Source of the DNA: Hydractinia symbiolongicarpus
Taxonomy: Eukaryota > Cnidaria > Hydrozoa > Anthoathecata > Hydractiniidae
NCBI RefSeq assembly: GCF_029227915.1
Contig: NC_079875.1
Location: 41,313,201 to 41,377,200 of the forward strand
Length of the DNA: 64,000 bases
Direction: 5' to 3'
Shown here one piece after another: positions 20,671 to 32,600 of the stretch (its first letter is position 1; each line of letters opens with the position of its first letter). Made by a program: the position numbers and the translations under genes. Below the pieces are notes generated by a model that had not been told where the DNA came from, did no database searches, and worked only from the letters and a program-made list of their open reading frames with translations.

Positions 20671-23600
20671 AAAAATGAAGACATTTTTGAAAACTACAAG
20701 TCTCATGCGTTTTAGTGACGAAAAAATAATTTAAAAAATCGTTCTGGAGATGAGATTACTCACAGGGTACTTTCTTTGTATACATTCGACTATACGGGCC
20801 GAGTCCGGGATTTACGGGAAATCGCGGATTTTCGTTTAAGGGCGATTAAAACTCTTTTATTCAGCGTCTCATCAAAAATGAAATCATTTTTGAAAACTAC
20901 AAGTCTCATGCGTTGTAGTGGTGAAAAAATACTTTAAAAAATCGTTCGGTAAATGAGTTTACTCCCTGGGCACTTTCTTTGTATACTTTTGACTATACGA
21001 GCCGAGTCCGGGATTTACGTGAAGTCGCGGGTTTTCGTTTGCCGGCGATTAAACTTCTTTTATTCAGCGTCTCATCAAAAATGAACACATTTTTAAAAAC
21101 TACAAGTCTCATGGGCTTTAGTGGTGAAAAAATAATTTAAAAAATCGTTCTGGAGATGAGTTTACTCACAGGGTACTTTCTTTGTATACATTCGACTATA
21201 CGGGCCAAGCCCGGGATTTACGGGAAATCGCGGGTTTTCGTTTGCCGGCGATTAAACCTCTTTCATTAAGCGTCTCATCAAAAATGAAAACATTTTTGAA
21301 AACTACAAGTCTCATGCGTTTTAGTGGTGAAAAAATAATTTAAAACATCGTTCGGGAAATGAGTTTACTCCCTGGGTACTTTCTTTGTATACTTTTGACT
21401 ACGCGGGCCGAGTCCGGGGTTTACGGGAAATGGCGGGTTTCCGTTTGCCGGCGATTAAACTTCTTTTATTCAGCGTCTCATCAAAAATGAAAACATTTTT
21501 GAAAACTACAAGTCTCAAGCGTTTTAGTGGTGAAAAGATAATTTAAAAAATCGTTTTGGAAATGAGTTTACTCACAGGGTACTTTCTTCGTATACATTTA
21601 ACTATACGGGCCAAGCCCGGGATTTACAGGAAAGCGCGGGTTTTCGTTTGCCGGCGATTAAACTTCTTTTATTCAGCGTCTCATCAAAAATGAAAACATT
21701 TTTGAAAACTACAAGTCTCAAGCGTTTTAGTGGTGAAAAGATAATTTAAAAAATCGTTCTGGAGATGAGTTTACTCACAGGGTACTTTCTTTGTATACAT
21801 TCGACTATACAGGCCAAGCCCGGGATTTACGGGAAATCGCGGGTTTTCGTTTGCCGGCAATTAAACCTCTTTCATTAGGCGTCTCATCAAAAATGAAAAC
21901 ATTTTTGAAAACTACAAGTCTCATGGGTTGTAGTGGTGAATAAATAATTTAAAAAATCGTTCGGGAAATGAGTTTACTCCCTGGGTACTTTGTTTGTATA
22001 CTTTTGACTATACGGGCCGAGTCCGGGATTTACGGGAAGTCGCGGGTTTTCGTTTGCCGGCGATTAAACTTCTTTTATTCAGCGTCTCATCAAAAATGAA
22101 CACATTTTTAAAAACTACAAGTCTCATGGACTTTAGTGGTGAAAAAATAATTTAAAAAATCGTTCTGGAGATGAGTTTACTCACAGGGTACTTTCTTTGT
22201 ATACATTCGACTATACGGGCCAAGCCCGGGATTTACGGGAAATCGCGGGTTTTCGTTTGCCGGCGATTAAACCTCTTTCATTAAGCGTCTCATCAAAAAT
22301 GAAAACATTTTTGAAAACTACAAGTCTCATGCGTTTTAGTGGTGAAAAAATAATTTAAAACATCGTTCGGGAAATGAGTTTACTCCCTGGGTACTTTCTT
22401 TGTATACTTTTGACTACGCGGGCCGAGTCCGGCGTTTACGGGAAATGGCGGGTTTTCGTTTGCCGGCGATTAAACTTCTTTTATTCAGCGTCTCATCAAA
22501 AATGAAAACATTTTTGAAAACTACAAGTCTCAAGCGTTTTAGTGGTGAAAAGATAATTTAAAAAATCGTTCTGGAGATGAGTTTACTCACAGGGTACTTT
22601 CTTTGTATACATTCGACTATACAGGCCAAGCCCGGGATTTACGGGAAATCGCGGGTTTTCGTTTGCCGGCAATTAAACCTCTTTCATTAAGCGTCTCATC
22701 AAAAATGAAAACATTTTTGAAAACTACAAGTCTCATGGGTTGTAGTGGTGAATAAATAATTTAAAAAATCGTTCGGGAAATGAGTTTACTCCCTGGGTAC
22801 TTTGTTTCTATACTTTTGACTATACGGGCCGAGTCCGGGATTTACGGGAAGTCGCGGGTTTTCGTTTGCCGGCGATTAAACTTCTTTTATTCAGCGTCTC
22901 ATCAAAAATGAACACATTTTTAAAAACTACAAGTCTCATGGACTTTAGTGGTGAAAAAATAATTTAAAAAATCGTTCTGGAGATGAGTTTACTCACAGGG
23001 TACTTTCTTTGTATACATTCGACTATACGGGCCAAGCCCGGGATTTACGGGAAATCGCGGGTTTTCGTTTGCCGGCGATTAAACCTCTTTCATTAAGCGT
23101 CTCATCAAAAATGAAAACATTTTTGAAAACTACAAGTCTCATGCGTTTTAGTGGTGAAAAAATAATTTAAAACATCGTTCGGGAAATGAGTTTACTCCCT
23201 GGGTACTTTCTTTGTATACTTTTGACTACGCGGGCCGAGTCCGGCGTTTACGGGAAATGGCGGGTTTTCGTTTGCCGGCGATTAAACTTCTTTTATTCAG
23301 CGTCTCATCAAAAATGAAAACATTTTTGAAAACTACAAGTCTCAAGCGTTTTAGTGGTGAAAAGATAATTTAAAAAATCGTTTTGTAAATGAGTTTACTC
23401 ACAGGGTACTTTCTTTGTATACATTCGACTATACGGGCCAAGCCCGGGATTTACGGGAAATCGCGGGTTTTCGTTTGCCGGCGATTAAACTTCTTTTATT
23501 CAGCGTCTCATCAAAAATGAAGACATTTTTGAAAACTACAAGTCTCGTGCGTTTTAGTGATGAAAAAATAATTTAAAAAATCGTTCTGGAGATGAGATTA

Positions 23601-26600
23601 CTCACAGGGTACTTTCTTTGTATACATTCGACTATACGGGCCGAGTCCGGGATTTACGGGAAATCGCGGGTTTTCGTTTGCCGGCGATTAAACTTCTTTT
23701 ATTCAGCGTCTCATCAAAAATGAAAACATTTTTGAAAACTACAAGTCTCAAGCGTTTTAGTGGTGAAAAGATAATTTAAAAAATCGTTTTGTAAATGAGT
23801 TTACTCACAGGGTACTTTCTTTGTATACATTCGACTATACGGGCCAAGCCCGGGATTTACGGGAAATCGCGGGTTTTCGTTTGCCGGCGATTAAACTTCT
23901 TTTATTCAGCGTCTCATCAAAAATGAAGACATTTTTGAAAACTACAAGTCTCATGCGTTTTAGTGATGAAAAAATAATTTAAAAAATCGTTCTGGAGATG
24001 AGATTACTCACAGGGTACTTTCTTTGTATACATTCGACTATACGGGCCGAGTCCGGGATTTACGGGAAATCGCGGATTTTCGTTTGAGGGCGATTAAAAC
24101 TCTTTTATTCAGCGTCTCATCAAAAATGAAATCATTTTTGAAAACTACAAGTCTCATGCGTTTTAGTGGTGAAAAAATACTTTAAAAAATCGTTCGGTAA
24201 ATGAGTTTACTCCCTGGGCACTTTCTTTGTATACTTTTGACTATACGGGCCGAGTCCGGGATTTACGGGAAGTCGCGGGTTTTCGTTTGCCGGCGATTAA
24301 ACTTCTTTTATTCAGCGTCTCATCAAAAATGAACACATTTTTAAAAACTACAAGTCTCATGGGCTTTAGTGGTGAAAAAATAATTTAAAAAATCGTTCTG
24401 GAGATGAGTTTACTTACAGGGTACTTTCTTTGTATACAGTCGACTATACGGGCCAAGCCCGGGATTTACGGGAAATCGCAGGTTTTCGTTTGCCGGCGAT
24501 TAAACCTCTTTCATTAAGCGTCTCATCAAAAATGAAAACATTTTTGAAAACTACAAGTCTCATGCGTTTTAGTGGTGAAAAAATAATTTAAAACATCGTT
24601 CGGGAAATGAGTTTACTCCCTGGGTACTTTCTTTGTATACTTTTGACTACGCGGGCCGAGTCCGGGGTTTACGGGAAATGGCGGGTTTCCGTTTGCCGGC
24701 GATTAAACTTCTTTTATTCAGCGTCTCATCAAAAATGAAAACATTTTTGAAAACTACAAGTCTCAAGCGTTTTAGTGGTGAAAAGATAATTTAAAAAATC
24801 GTTTTGGAAATGAGTTTACTCACAGGGTACTTTCTTCGTATACATTTAACTATACGGGCCAAGCCCGGGATTTACACGAAAGCGCGGGTTTTCGTTTGCC
24901 GGCGATTAAACTTCTTTTATTCAGCGTCTCATCAAAAATGTAAACATTTTTGAAAACTACAAGTCTCATGCGTTTTAGTGGTGAAAAAATAATTTAAAAC
25001 ATCGTTCGGGAAATGAGTTTACTCCCTGGGTACTTTCTTTGTATACTTTTGACTACGCGGGCCGAGTCCGGGGTTTACGGGAAATGGCGGGTTTCCGTTT
25101 GCCGGCGATTAAACTTCTTTTATTCCGCGTCTCATCAAAAATGAAAACATTTTTGAAAACTACAAGTCTCAAGCGTTTTAGTGGTGAAAAGATAATTTAA
25201 AAAATCGTTTTGGAAATGAGTTTACTCACAGGGTACTTTCTTCGTATACATTCAACTATACGGGCCAAGCCCGGGATTTACGGGAAAGCACGGGTTTTCG
25301 TTTGCCGGCGATTAAACTTCTTTTATTCAGCGTCTCATCAAAAATGTAAACATTTTTGAAAACTACAAGTCTCATGCGTTTTAGTGGTGAAAAAATAATT
25401 TAAAACATCGTTCGGGAAATGAGTTTACTCCCTGGGTACTTTCTTTGTATACTTTTGACTACGCGGGCCGAGTCCGGGGTTTACGGGAAATGGCGGGTTT
25501 CCGTTTGCCGGCGATTAAACTTCTTTTATTCCGCGTCTCATCAAAAATGAAAACATTTTTGAAAACTACAAGTCTCAAGCGTTTTAGTGGTGAAAAGATA
25601 ATTTAAAAAATCGTTTTGGAAATGAGTTTACTCACAGGGTACTTTCTTCGTATACATTCAACTATACGGGCCAAGCCCGGGATTTACAGGAAAGCACGGG
25701 TTTTCGTTTGCCGGCGATTAAACTTCTTTTATTCAGCGTCTCATCAAAAATGTAAACATTTTTGAAAACTACAAGTCTCATGCGTTTTAGTGGTGAAAAA
25801 ATAATTTAAAACATCGTTCGGGAAATGAGTTTAGTCCCTGGGTACTTTCTTTGTATACTTTTGACTACGCGGGCCGAGTCCGGGGTTTACGGGAAATGGC
25901 GGGTTTCCGTTTGCCGGCGATTAAACTTCTTTTATTCAGCGTCTCATCAAAAATGAAAACATTTTTGAAAACTACAAGTCTCAAGCGTTTTAGTGGTGAA
26001 AAGATAATTTAAAAAATCGTTTTGGAAATGAGTTTACTCACAGGGTACTTTCTTCGTATACATTCAACTATACGGGCCAAGCCCGGGATTTACGGGAAAG
26101 CACGGGTTTTCGTTTGCCGGCGATTAAACTTCTTTTATTCAGCGTCTCATCAAAAATGTAAACATTTTTGAAAACTACAAGTCTTATGCGTTTTAGTGGT
26201 GAAAAAATAATTTAAAAAATCGTTCTGGAGATGAGTTTACTCACAGGGTACTTTCTTTGTATACATTCGACTATACAGGCCAAGCCCGGGATTTACGGGA
26301 AATTGCGGGTTTTCGTTTGCCGGCAATTAAACCTCTTTCATTAAGCGTCTCATCAAAAATGAAAACATTTTTGAAAACTACAAGTCTCATGGGTTGTAGT
26401 GGTGAATAAATAATTTAAAAAATCGTTCGGGAAATGAGTTTACTCCCTGGGTACTTTGTTTGTATACTTTTGACTATACGGGCCGAGTCCGGGATTTACG
26501 GGAAATCGCGGATTTTCGTTTGAGGGCGATTAAAATTCTTTTATTCAGCGTCTCATCAAAAATGAAATCATTTTTGAAAACTACAAGTCTCATGCGTTTT

Positions 26601-28031
26601 AGTGGTGAAAAAATAATTTAAAACATCGTTCGGGAAATGAGTTTACTCCCTGGGTACTTTCTTTGTATACTTTTGACTACGCGGGCCGAGTCCGGGGTTT
26701 ACGGGAAATGGCGGGTTTTCGTTTGCCGGCGATTAAACTTCTTTTATTCAGCGTCTCATCAAAAATGAAAACATTTTTGAAAACTACAAGTCTCAAGCGT
26801 TTTAGTGGTGAAAAGGTAATTTAAAAAATCGTTTTGGAAATGAGTTTACTCACAGGGTACTTTCTTTGTATACATTCGACTATACGGGCCAAGCCCGGCA
26901 TTTACGGGAAATCGCGGGTTTTCGTTTGCCGGCGATTAAACTTCTTTTATTCAGCGTCTCATCAAAAATGAAGACATTTTTGAAAACTACAAGTCTCATG
27001 CGTTTTAGTGGCGAAAAAATAATTTAAAACATCGTTCGGGAAATGAGTTTACTCCCTGGGTACTATCTTTGTATACTTTTGACTACGCGGGCCGAGTCCG
27101 GGGTTTACGGGAAATCGCGGATTTTCGTTTGAGGGCGATTAAAATTCTTTTATTCAGCGTCTCATCAAAAATGAAATCATTTTTGAAAACTACAAGTCTC
27201 ATGCGTTTTAGTGGTGAAAAAATAATTTAAAACATCGTTCGGGAAATGAGTTTACTCCCTGGGTACTTTCTTTGTATACTTTTGACTACGCGGGCCGAGT
27301 CCGGGGTTTACGGGAAATGGCGGGTTTTCGTTTGCCGGCGATTAAACTTCTTTTATTCAGCGTCTCATCAAAAATGAAAACATTTTTGAAAACTACAAGT
27401 CTCAAGCGTTTTAGTGGTGAAAAGGTAATTTAAAAAATCGTTTTGGAAATGAGTTTACTCACAGGGTACTTTCTTTGTATACATTCGACTATACGGGCCA
27501 AGCCCGGCATTTACGGGAAATCGCGGGTTTTCGTTTGCCGGCGATTAAACTTCTTTTATTCAGCGTCTCATCAAAAATGAAGACATTTTTGAAAACTACA
27601 AGTCTCATGCGTTTTAGTGGCGAAAAAATAATTTAAAACATCGTTCGGGAAATGAGTTTACTCCCTGGGTACTATCTTTGTATACTTTTGACTACGCGGG
27701 CCGAGTCCGGGGTTTACGGGAAATGGCGGGTTTTCGTTTGCCGGCGATTAAACTTCTTTTATTCAGCGTCTCATCAAAAATGAAGACATTTTTAAAAACT
27801 ACAAGTCTCATGGGCTTTAGTGGTGAAAAAATAATTTAAAAAATCGTTCTGGAAATGAGTTTACTCACAGGGTACTTTCTTTGTATACATTCGACTATAC
27901 GGGCCAAGCCCGGGATTTACGGGAAATCGCGGGTTTTCGTTTGCCGGCGATTAAACCTCTTTCATTAAGCGTCTCATCAAAAATGAAAACATTTTTGAAA
28001 ACTACAAGTCTCATGCGTTTTAGTGGTGAAA

Positions 28032-29602
28032 AAATAATTTAAAACACCGTTCGGGAAATGAGTTTACTCCCTGGGTACTTTCTTTGTATACTTTTGACTA
28101 CGCGGGCCGAGTCCGGGGTTTACGGGAAATGGCGGGTTTTCGTTTGCCGGCGATTAAACTTCTTTTATTGAGCGTCTCATCAAAAATGAAAACATTTTTG
28201 AAAACTACAAGTCTCAAGCGTTTTAGTGGTGAAAAGATAATTTAAAAAATCGTTTTGGAAATGAGTTTACTCACAGGGTACTTTCTTTGTATACATTCGA
28301 CTATACGGGCCAAGCCCGGGATTTACGGGAAATCGCGGGTTTTCGTTTGCCGGCGATTAAACTTCTTTTATTCAGCGTCTCATCAAAAATGAAGACATTT
28401 TTGAAAACTACAAGTCTCATGCGTTTTAGTGATGAAAAAATAATTTAAAAAATCGTTCTGGAGATGAGTTTACTCACAGGGTACTTTCTTTGTATACATT
28501 CGACTATACGGGCCGAGTCCGGGATTTACGGGAAATCGCGGATTTTCGTTTGAGGGCGATTAAAATTCTTTTATTCAGCGTCTCATCAAAAATGAAATCA
28601 TTTTTGAAAACTACAAGTCTCATGGGCTTTAGTGGTGAAAAAATAATTTAAAAAATCGTTCTGGAGATGAGTTTACTCACAGGGTACTTTCTTTGTATAC
28701 ATTCGACTATACGGGCCAAGCCCGGGATTTACGGGAAATCGCGGGTTTTCGTTTGCCGTCGATTAAACCTCTTTCATTAAGCGTCTCATCAAAAATGAAA
28801 ACATTTTTGAAAACTACAAGTCTCATGCGTTTTAGTGGTGAAAAAATAATTTAAAACATCGTTCGGGAAATGAGTTTACTCCCTGGGTACTTTCTTTGTA
28901 TACTTTTGACTACGCGGGCCGAGTCCGGGGTTTACGGGAAATGGCGGGTTTTCGTTTGCCGGCGATTAAACTTCTTTTATTCAGCGTCTCATCAAAAATG
29001 AAAACATTTTTGAAAACTACAAGTCTCAAGCGTTTTAGTGGTGAAAAGATAATTTAAAAAATCGTTTTGGAAATGAGTTTACTCACAGGGTACTTTCTTT
29101 GATTACATTCGACTATACGGGCCAAGCCCGGGATTTACGGGAAATCGCGGGTTTTCGTTTGCCGGCGATTAAACTTCTTTTATTCAGCGTCTCATCAAAA
29201 ATGTAAACATTTTTGAAAACTACAAGTCTTATGCGTTTTAGTGGTGAAAAAATAATTTAAAAAATCGTTCCGGAGATGAGTTTACTCACAGGGTACTTTC
29301 TTTGTATACATTCGACTATACGGGCCAAGCCCGGGATTTACGGGAAATCGCGGGTTTTCGTTTGTCGGCGATTAAACCTCTTTCATTAAGCGTCTCATCA
29401 AAAATGAAAACATTTTTGAAAACTACAAGTCTCATGCGTTTTAGTGGTGAAAAAATAATTTAAGACATCGTTCGGGAAATGAGTTTACTCCCTGGGTACT
29501 TTCGTTGTATACTTTTGACTACGCGGGCCGAGTCCGGGGTTTACGGGAAATGGCGGGTTTCCGTTTGCCGGCGATTAAACTTCTTTTATTCAGCGTCTCA
29601 TC
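28032..29602 (+). repeat. Duplicated satellite block, copy 2 (partner 19.1-20.67 kb)
   Basis: Partner of the block at 19.1-20.67 kb. The two copies keep the same order of rare variants over nearly eight monomers, with only scattered substitutions, for example TTTATTGAGCG near 28167 against TTTATTCAGCG. Confidence 0.8.
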
Positions 29603-32600
29603 AAAAATGAAAACATTTTTGAAAACTACAAGTCTCAAGCGTTTTAGTGGTGAAAAGATAATTTAAAAAATCGTTTTGGAAATGAGTTTACTCACAGGGT
29701 ACTTTCTTCGTATACATTCAACTATACGGGCCAAGCCCGGGATTTACGGGAAAGCGCGGGTTTTCGTTTACCGGCGATTAAACTTCTTTTATTCAGCGTC
29801 TCATCAAAAATGTAAACATTTTTGAAAACTACAAGTCTTATGCGTTTTTGCGGTGAAAAAATAATTTAAAAAATCGTTCTGGAGATGAGTTTACTCACAG
29901 GGTACTTTCTTTGTATACATTCGACTATACCGGCCAAGCCCGGGATTTACGGGAAATCGCGGGTTTTCGTTTGCCGGCAATTAAACCTCTTTCATTAAGC
30001 GTCTCATCAAAAATGAAAACATTTTTGAAAACTACAAGTCTCATGGGTTGTAGTGGTGAATAAATAATTTAAAAAATCGTTCGGGAAATGAGTTTACTCC
30101 CTGGGTACTTTGTTTGTATACTTTTGACTATACGGGCCGAGTCCGGGATTTACGGGAAATCGCGGATTTTCGTTTGAGGGCGATTAAAATTCTTTTATTC
30201 AGCGTCTCATCAAAAATGAAATCATTTTTGAAAACTACAAGTCTCATGCGTTTTAGTGGTGAAAAAATAATTTAAAACATCGTTCGGGAAATGAGTTTAC
30301 TCCCTGGGTACTTTCTTTGTATACTTTTGACTACGCGGGCCGAGTCCGGGGTTTACGGGAAATGGCGGGTTTTCGTTTGCCGGCGATTAAACTTCTTTTA
30401 TTCAGCGTCTCATCAAAAATGAAAACATTTTTGAAAACTACAAGTCTCAAGCGTTTTAGTGGTGAAAAGGTAATTTAAAAAATCGTTTTGGAAATGAGTT
30501 TACTCACAGGGTACTTTCTTTGTATACATTCGACTATACGGGCCAAGCCCGGGATTTACGGGAAATCGCAGGTTTTCGTTTGCCGGCGATTAAACTTCTT
30601 TTATTCAGCGTCTCATCAAAAATGAAGACATTTTTAAAAACTACAAGTCTCATGGGCTTTAGTGGTGAAAAAATAATTTAAAAAATCGTTCTGGAAATGA
30701 GTTTACTCACAGGGTACTTTCTTTGTATACATTCGACTATACGGGCCAAGCCCGGGATTTACGGGAAATCGCGGGTTTTCGTTTGCCGGCGATTAAACCT
30801 CTTTCATTAAGCGTCTCATCAAAAATGAAAACATTTTTGAAAACTACAAGTCTCATGCGTTTTAGTGGCGAAAAAATAATTTAAAACATCGTTCGGGAAA
30901 TGAGTTTACTCCCTGGGTACTTTCTTTGTATACTTTTGACTACGCGGGCCGAGTCCGGGGTTTACGGGAAATGGCGGGTTTTCGTTTGCCGGCGATTAAA
31001 CTTCTTTTATTCAGCGTCTCATCAAAAATAAAGACATTTTTAAAAACTACAAGTCTCATGGGCTTTAGTGGTGAAAAAATAATTTAAAAAATCGTTCTGG
31101 AAATGAGTTTACTCACAGGGTACTTTCTTTGTATACATTCGACTATACGGGCCAAGCCCGGGATTTACGGGAAATCGCGGGTTTTCGTTTGCCGGCGATT
31201 AAACCTCTTTCATTAAGCGTCTCATCAAAAATGAAAACATTTTTGAAAACTACAAGTCTCATGCGTTTTAGTGTTGAAAAAATAATTTAAAACACCGTTC
31301 GGGAAATGAGTTTACTCCCTGGGTACTTTCTTTGTATACTTTTGACTACGCGGGCCGAGTCCGGGGTTTACGGGAAATGGCGGGTTTTCGTTTGCCGGCG
31401 ATTAAACTTCTTTTATTCAGCGTCTCATCAAAAATGAAAACATTTTTGAAAACTACAAGTCTCAAGCGTTTTAGTGGTGAAAAGATAATTTAAAAAATCG
31501 TTTTGGAAATGAGTTTACTCACAGGGTACTTTCTTTGTATACATTCGACTATACGGGCCAAGCCCGGGATTTACGGGAAACGCGGGTTTTCGTTTGCCGG
31601 CGATTAAACTTCTTTTATTCAGCGTCTCATCAAAAATGAAGACATTTTTGAAAACTACAAGTCTCATGCGTTTTAGTGATGAAAAAATAATTTAAAAAAT
31701 CGTTCTGGAGATGAGTTTACTCACAGGGTACTTTCTTTGTATACATTCGACTATACGGGCCGAGTCCGGGATTTACGGGAAATCGCAGATTTTCGTTTGA
31801 GGGCGATTAAAATTCTTTTATTCAGCGTCTCATCAAAAATGAAATCATTTTTGAAAACTACAAGTCTCATGGGCTTTAGTGGTGAAAAAATAATTTAAAA
31901 AATCGTTCTGGAGATGAGTTTACTCACAGGGTACTTTCTTTGTATACATTCGACTATACGGGCCGAGTCCGGGATTTACGGGAAGTCGCGAGTTTTCGTT
32001 TGCCTGCGATTAAACTTCTTTTATTCAGCGTCTCATCAAAAATGAAAACATTTTTGAAAACTACAAGTCTCATGCGTTTTAGTGGTGAAAAAATAAATTA
32101 AAAAATCGTTCGGGAAATGAGTTTACTCTCTGGGTACTTTCTTTGTATACATTCGACTATACGGGCCGAGTCCGGAATTTACGGGAAATCGCGGATTTTC
32201 GTTTGAGGGCGATTAAAATTCTTTTATTCAGCGTTTCATCAAAAATGAAATCATTTTTGAAAACTACAAGTCTCATACGTTGTAGTGGCGAAAAAATACT
32301 TTAAAAAATCGTTCGGTAAATGAGTTTACTCCCTGGGTACTTTCTTTGTATACTTTTGACTATACGGGCCGAGTCCGGGATTTACGAGAAGTCGCGGGTT
32401 TTCGTTTGCCGGCGATTAAACTTCTTTTATTCAGCGTCTCATCAAAAATGAACACATTTTTAAAAACTACAAGTCTCATGGGCTTTAGTGGTGAAAAAAT
32501 AATTTAAAAAATCGTTCTGGAGATGAGTTTACTCACAGGGTACTTTCTTTGTATACATTCGACTATACGGGCCAAGCCCGAGATTTACGGGAAATCGCGG

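Larger units (their letters stand above)
12105..32000 (+). repeat. Satellite array, right segment, zone 1
   Basis: About 98 monomers of the same 203-bp family and orientation as the left segment. The first kilobase continues the interrupted higher-order unit with few differences. Further in, a class with GACTACGCGGG, CCGGGGTTTACGGG and AAATGGCGGGTTTCCG, rare or absent left of the transposon, becomes common and often alternates with class B monomers that have TTCGTATACATT or AAAATGTAAACATT. Long blocks are duplicated within the zone: about 14.5-15.4 kb matches 23.6-24.5 kb at an offset of 9135 bp, about 17.0-18.4 kb matches 24.1-25.5 kb at 7105 bp, and 19.1-20.67 kb matches 28.03-29.6 kb at 8932 bp. 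No gene is supported. The zone end is approximate. Confidence 0.93.
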
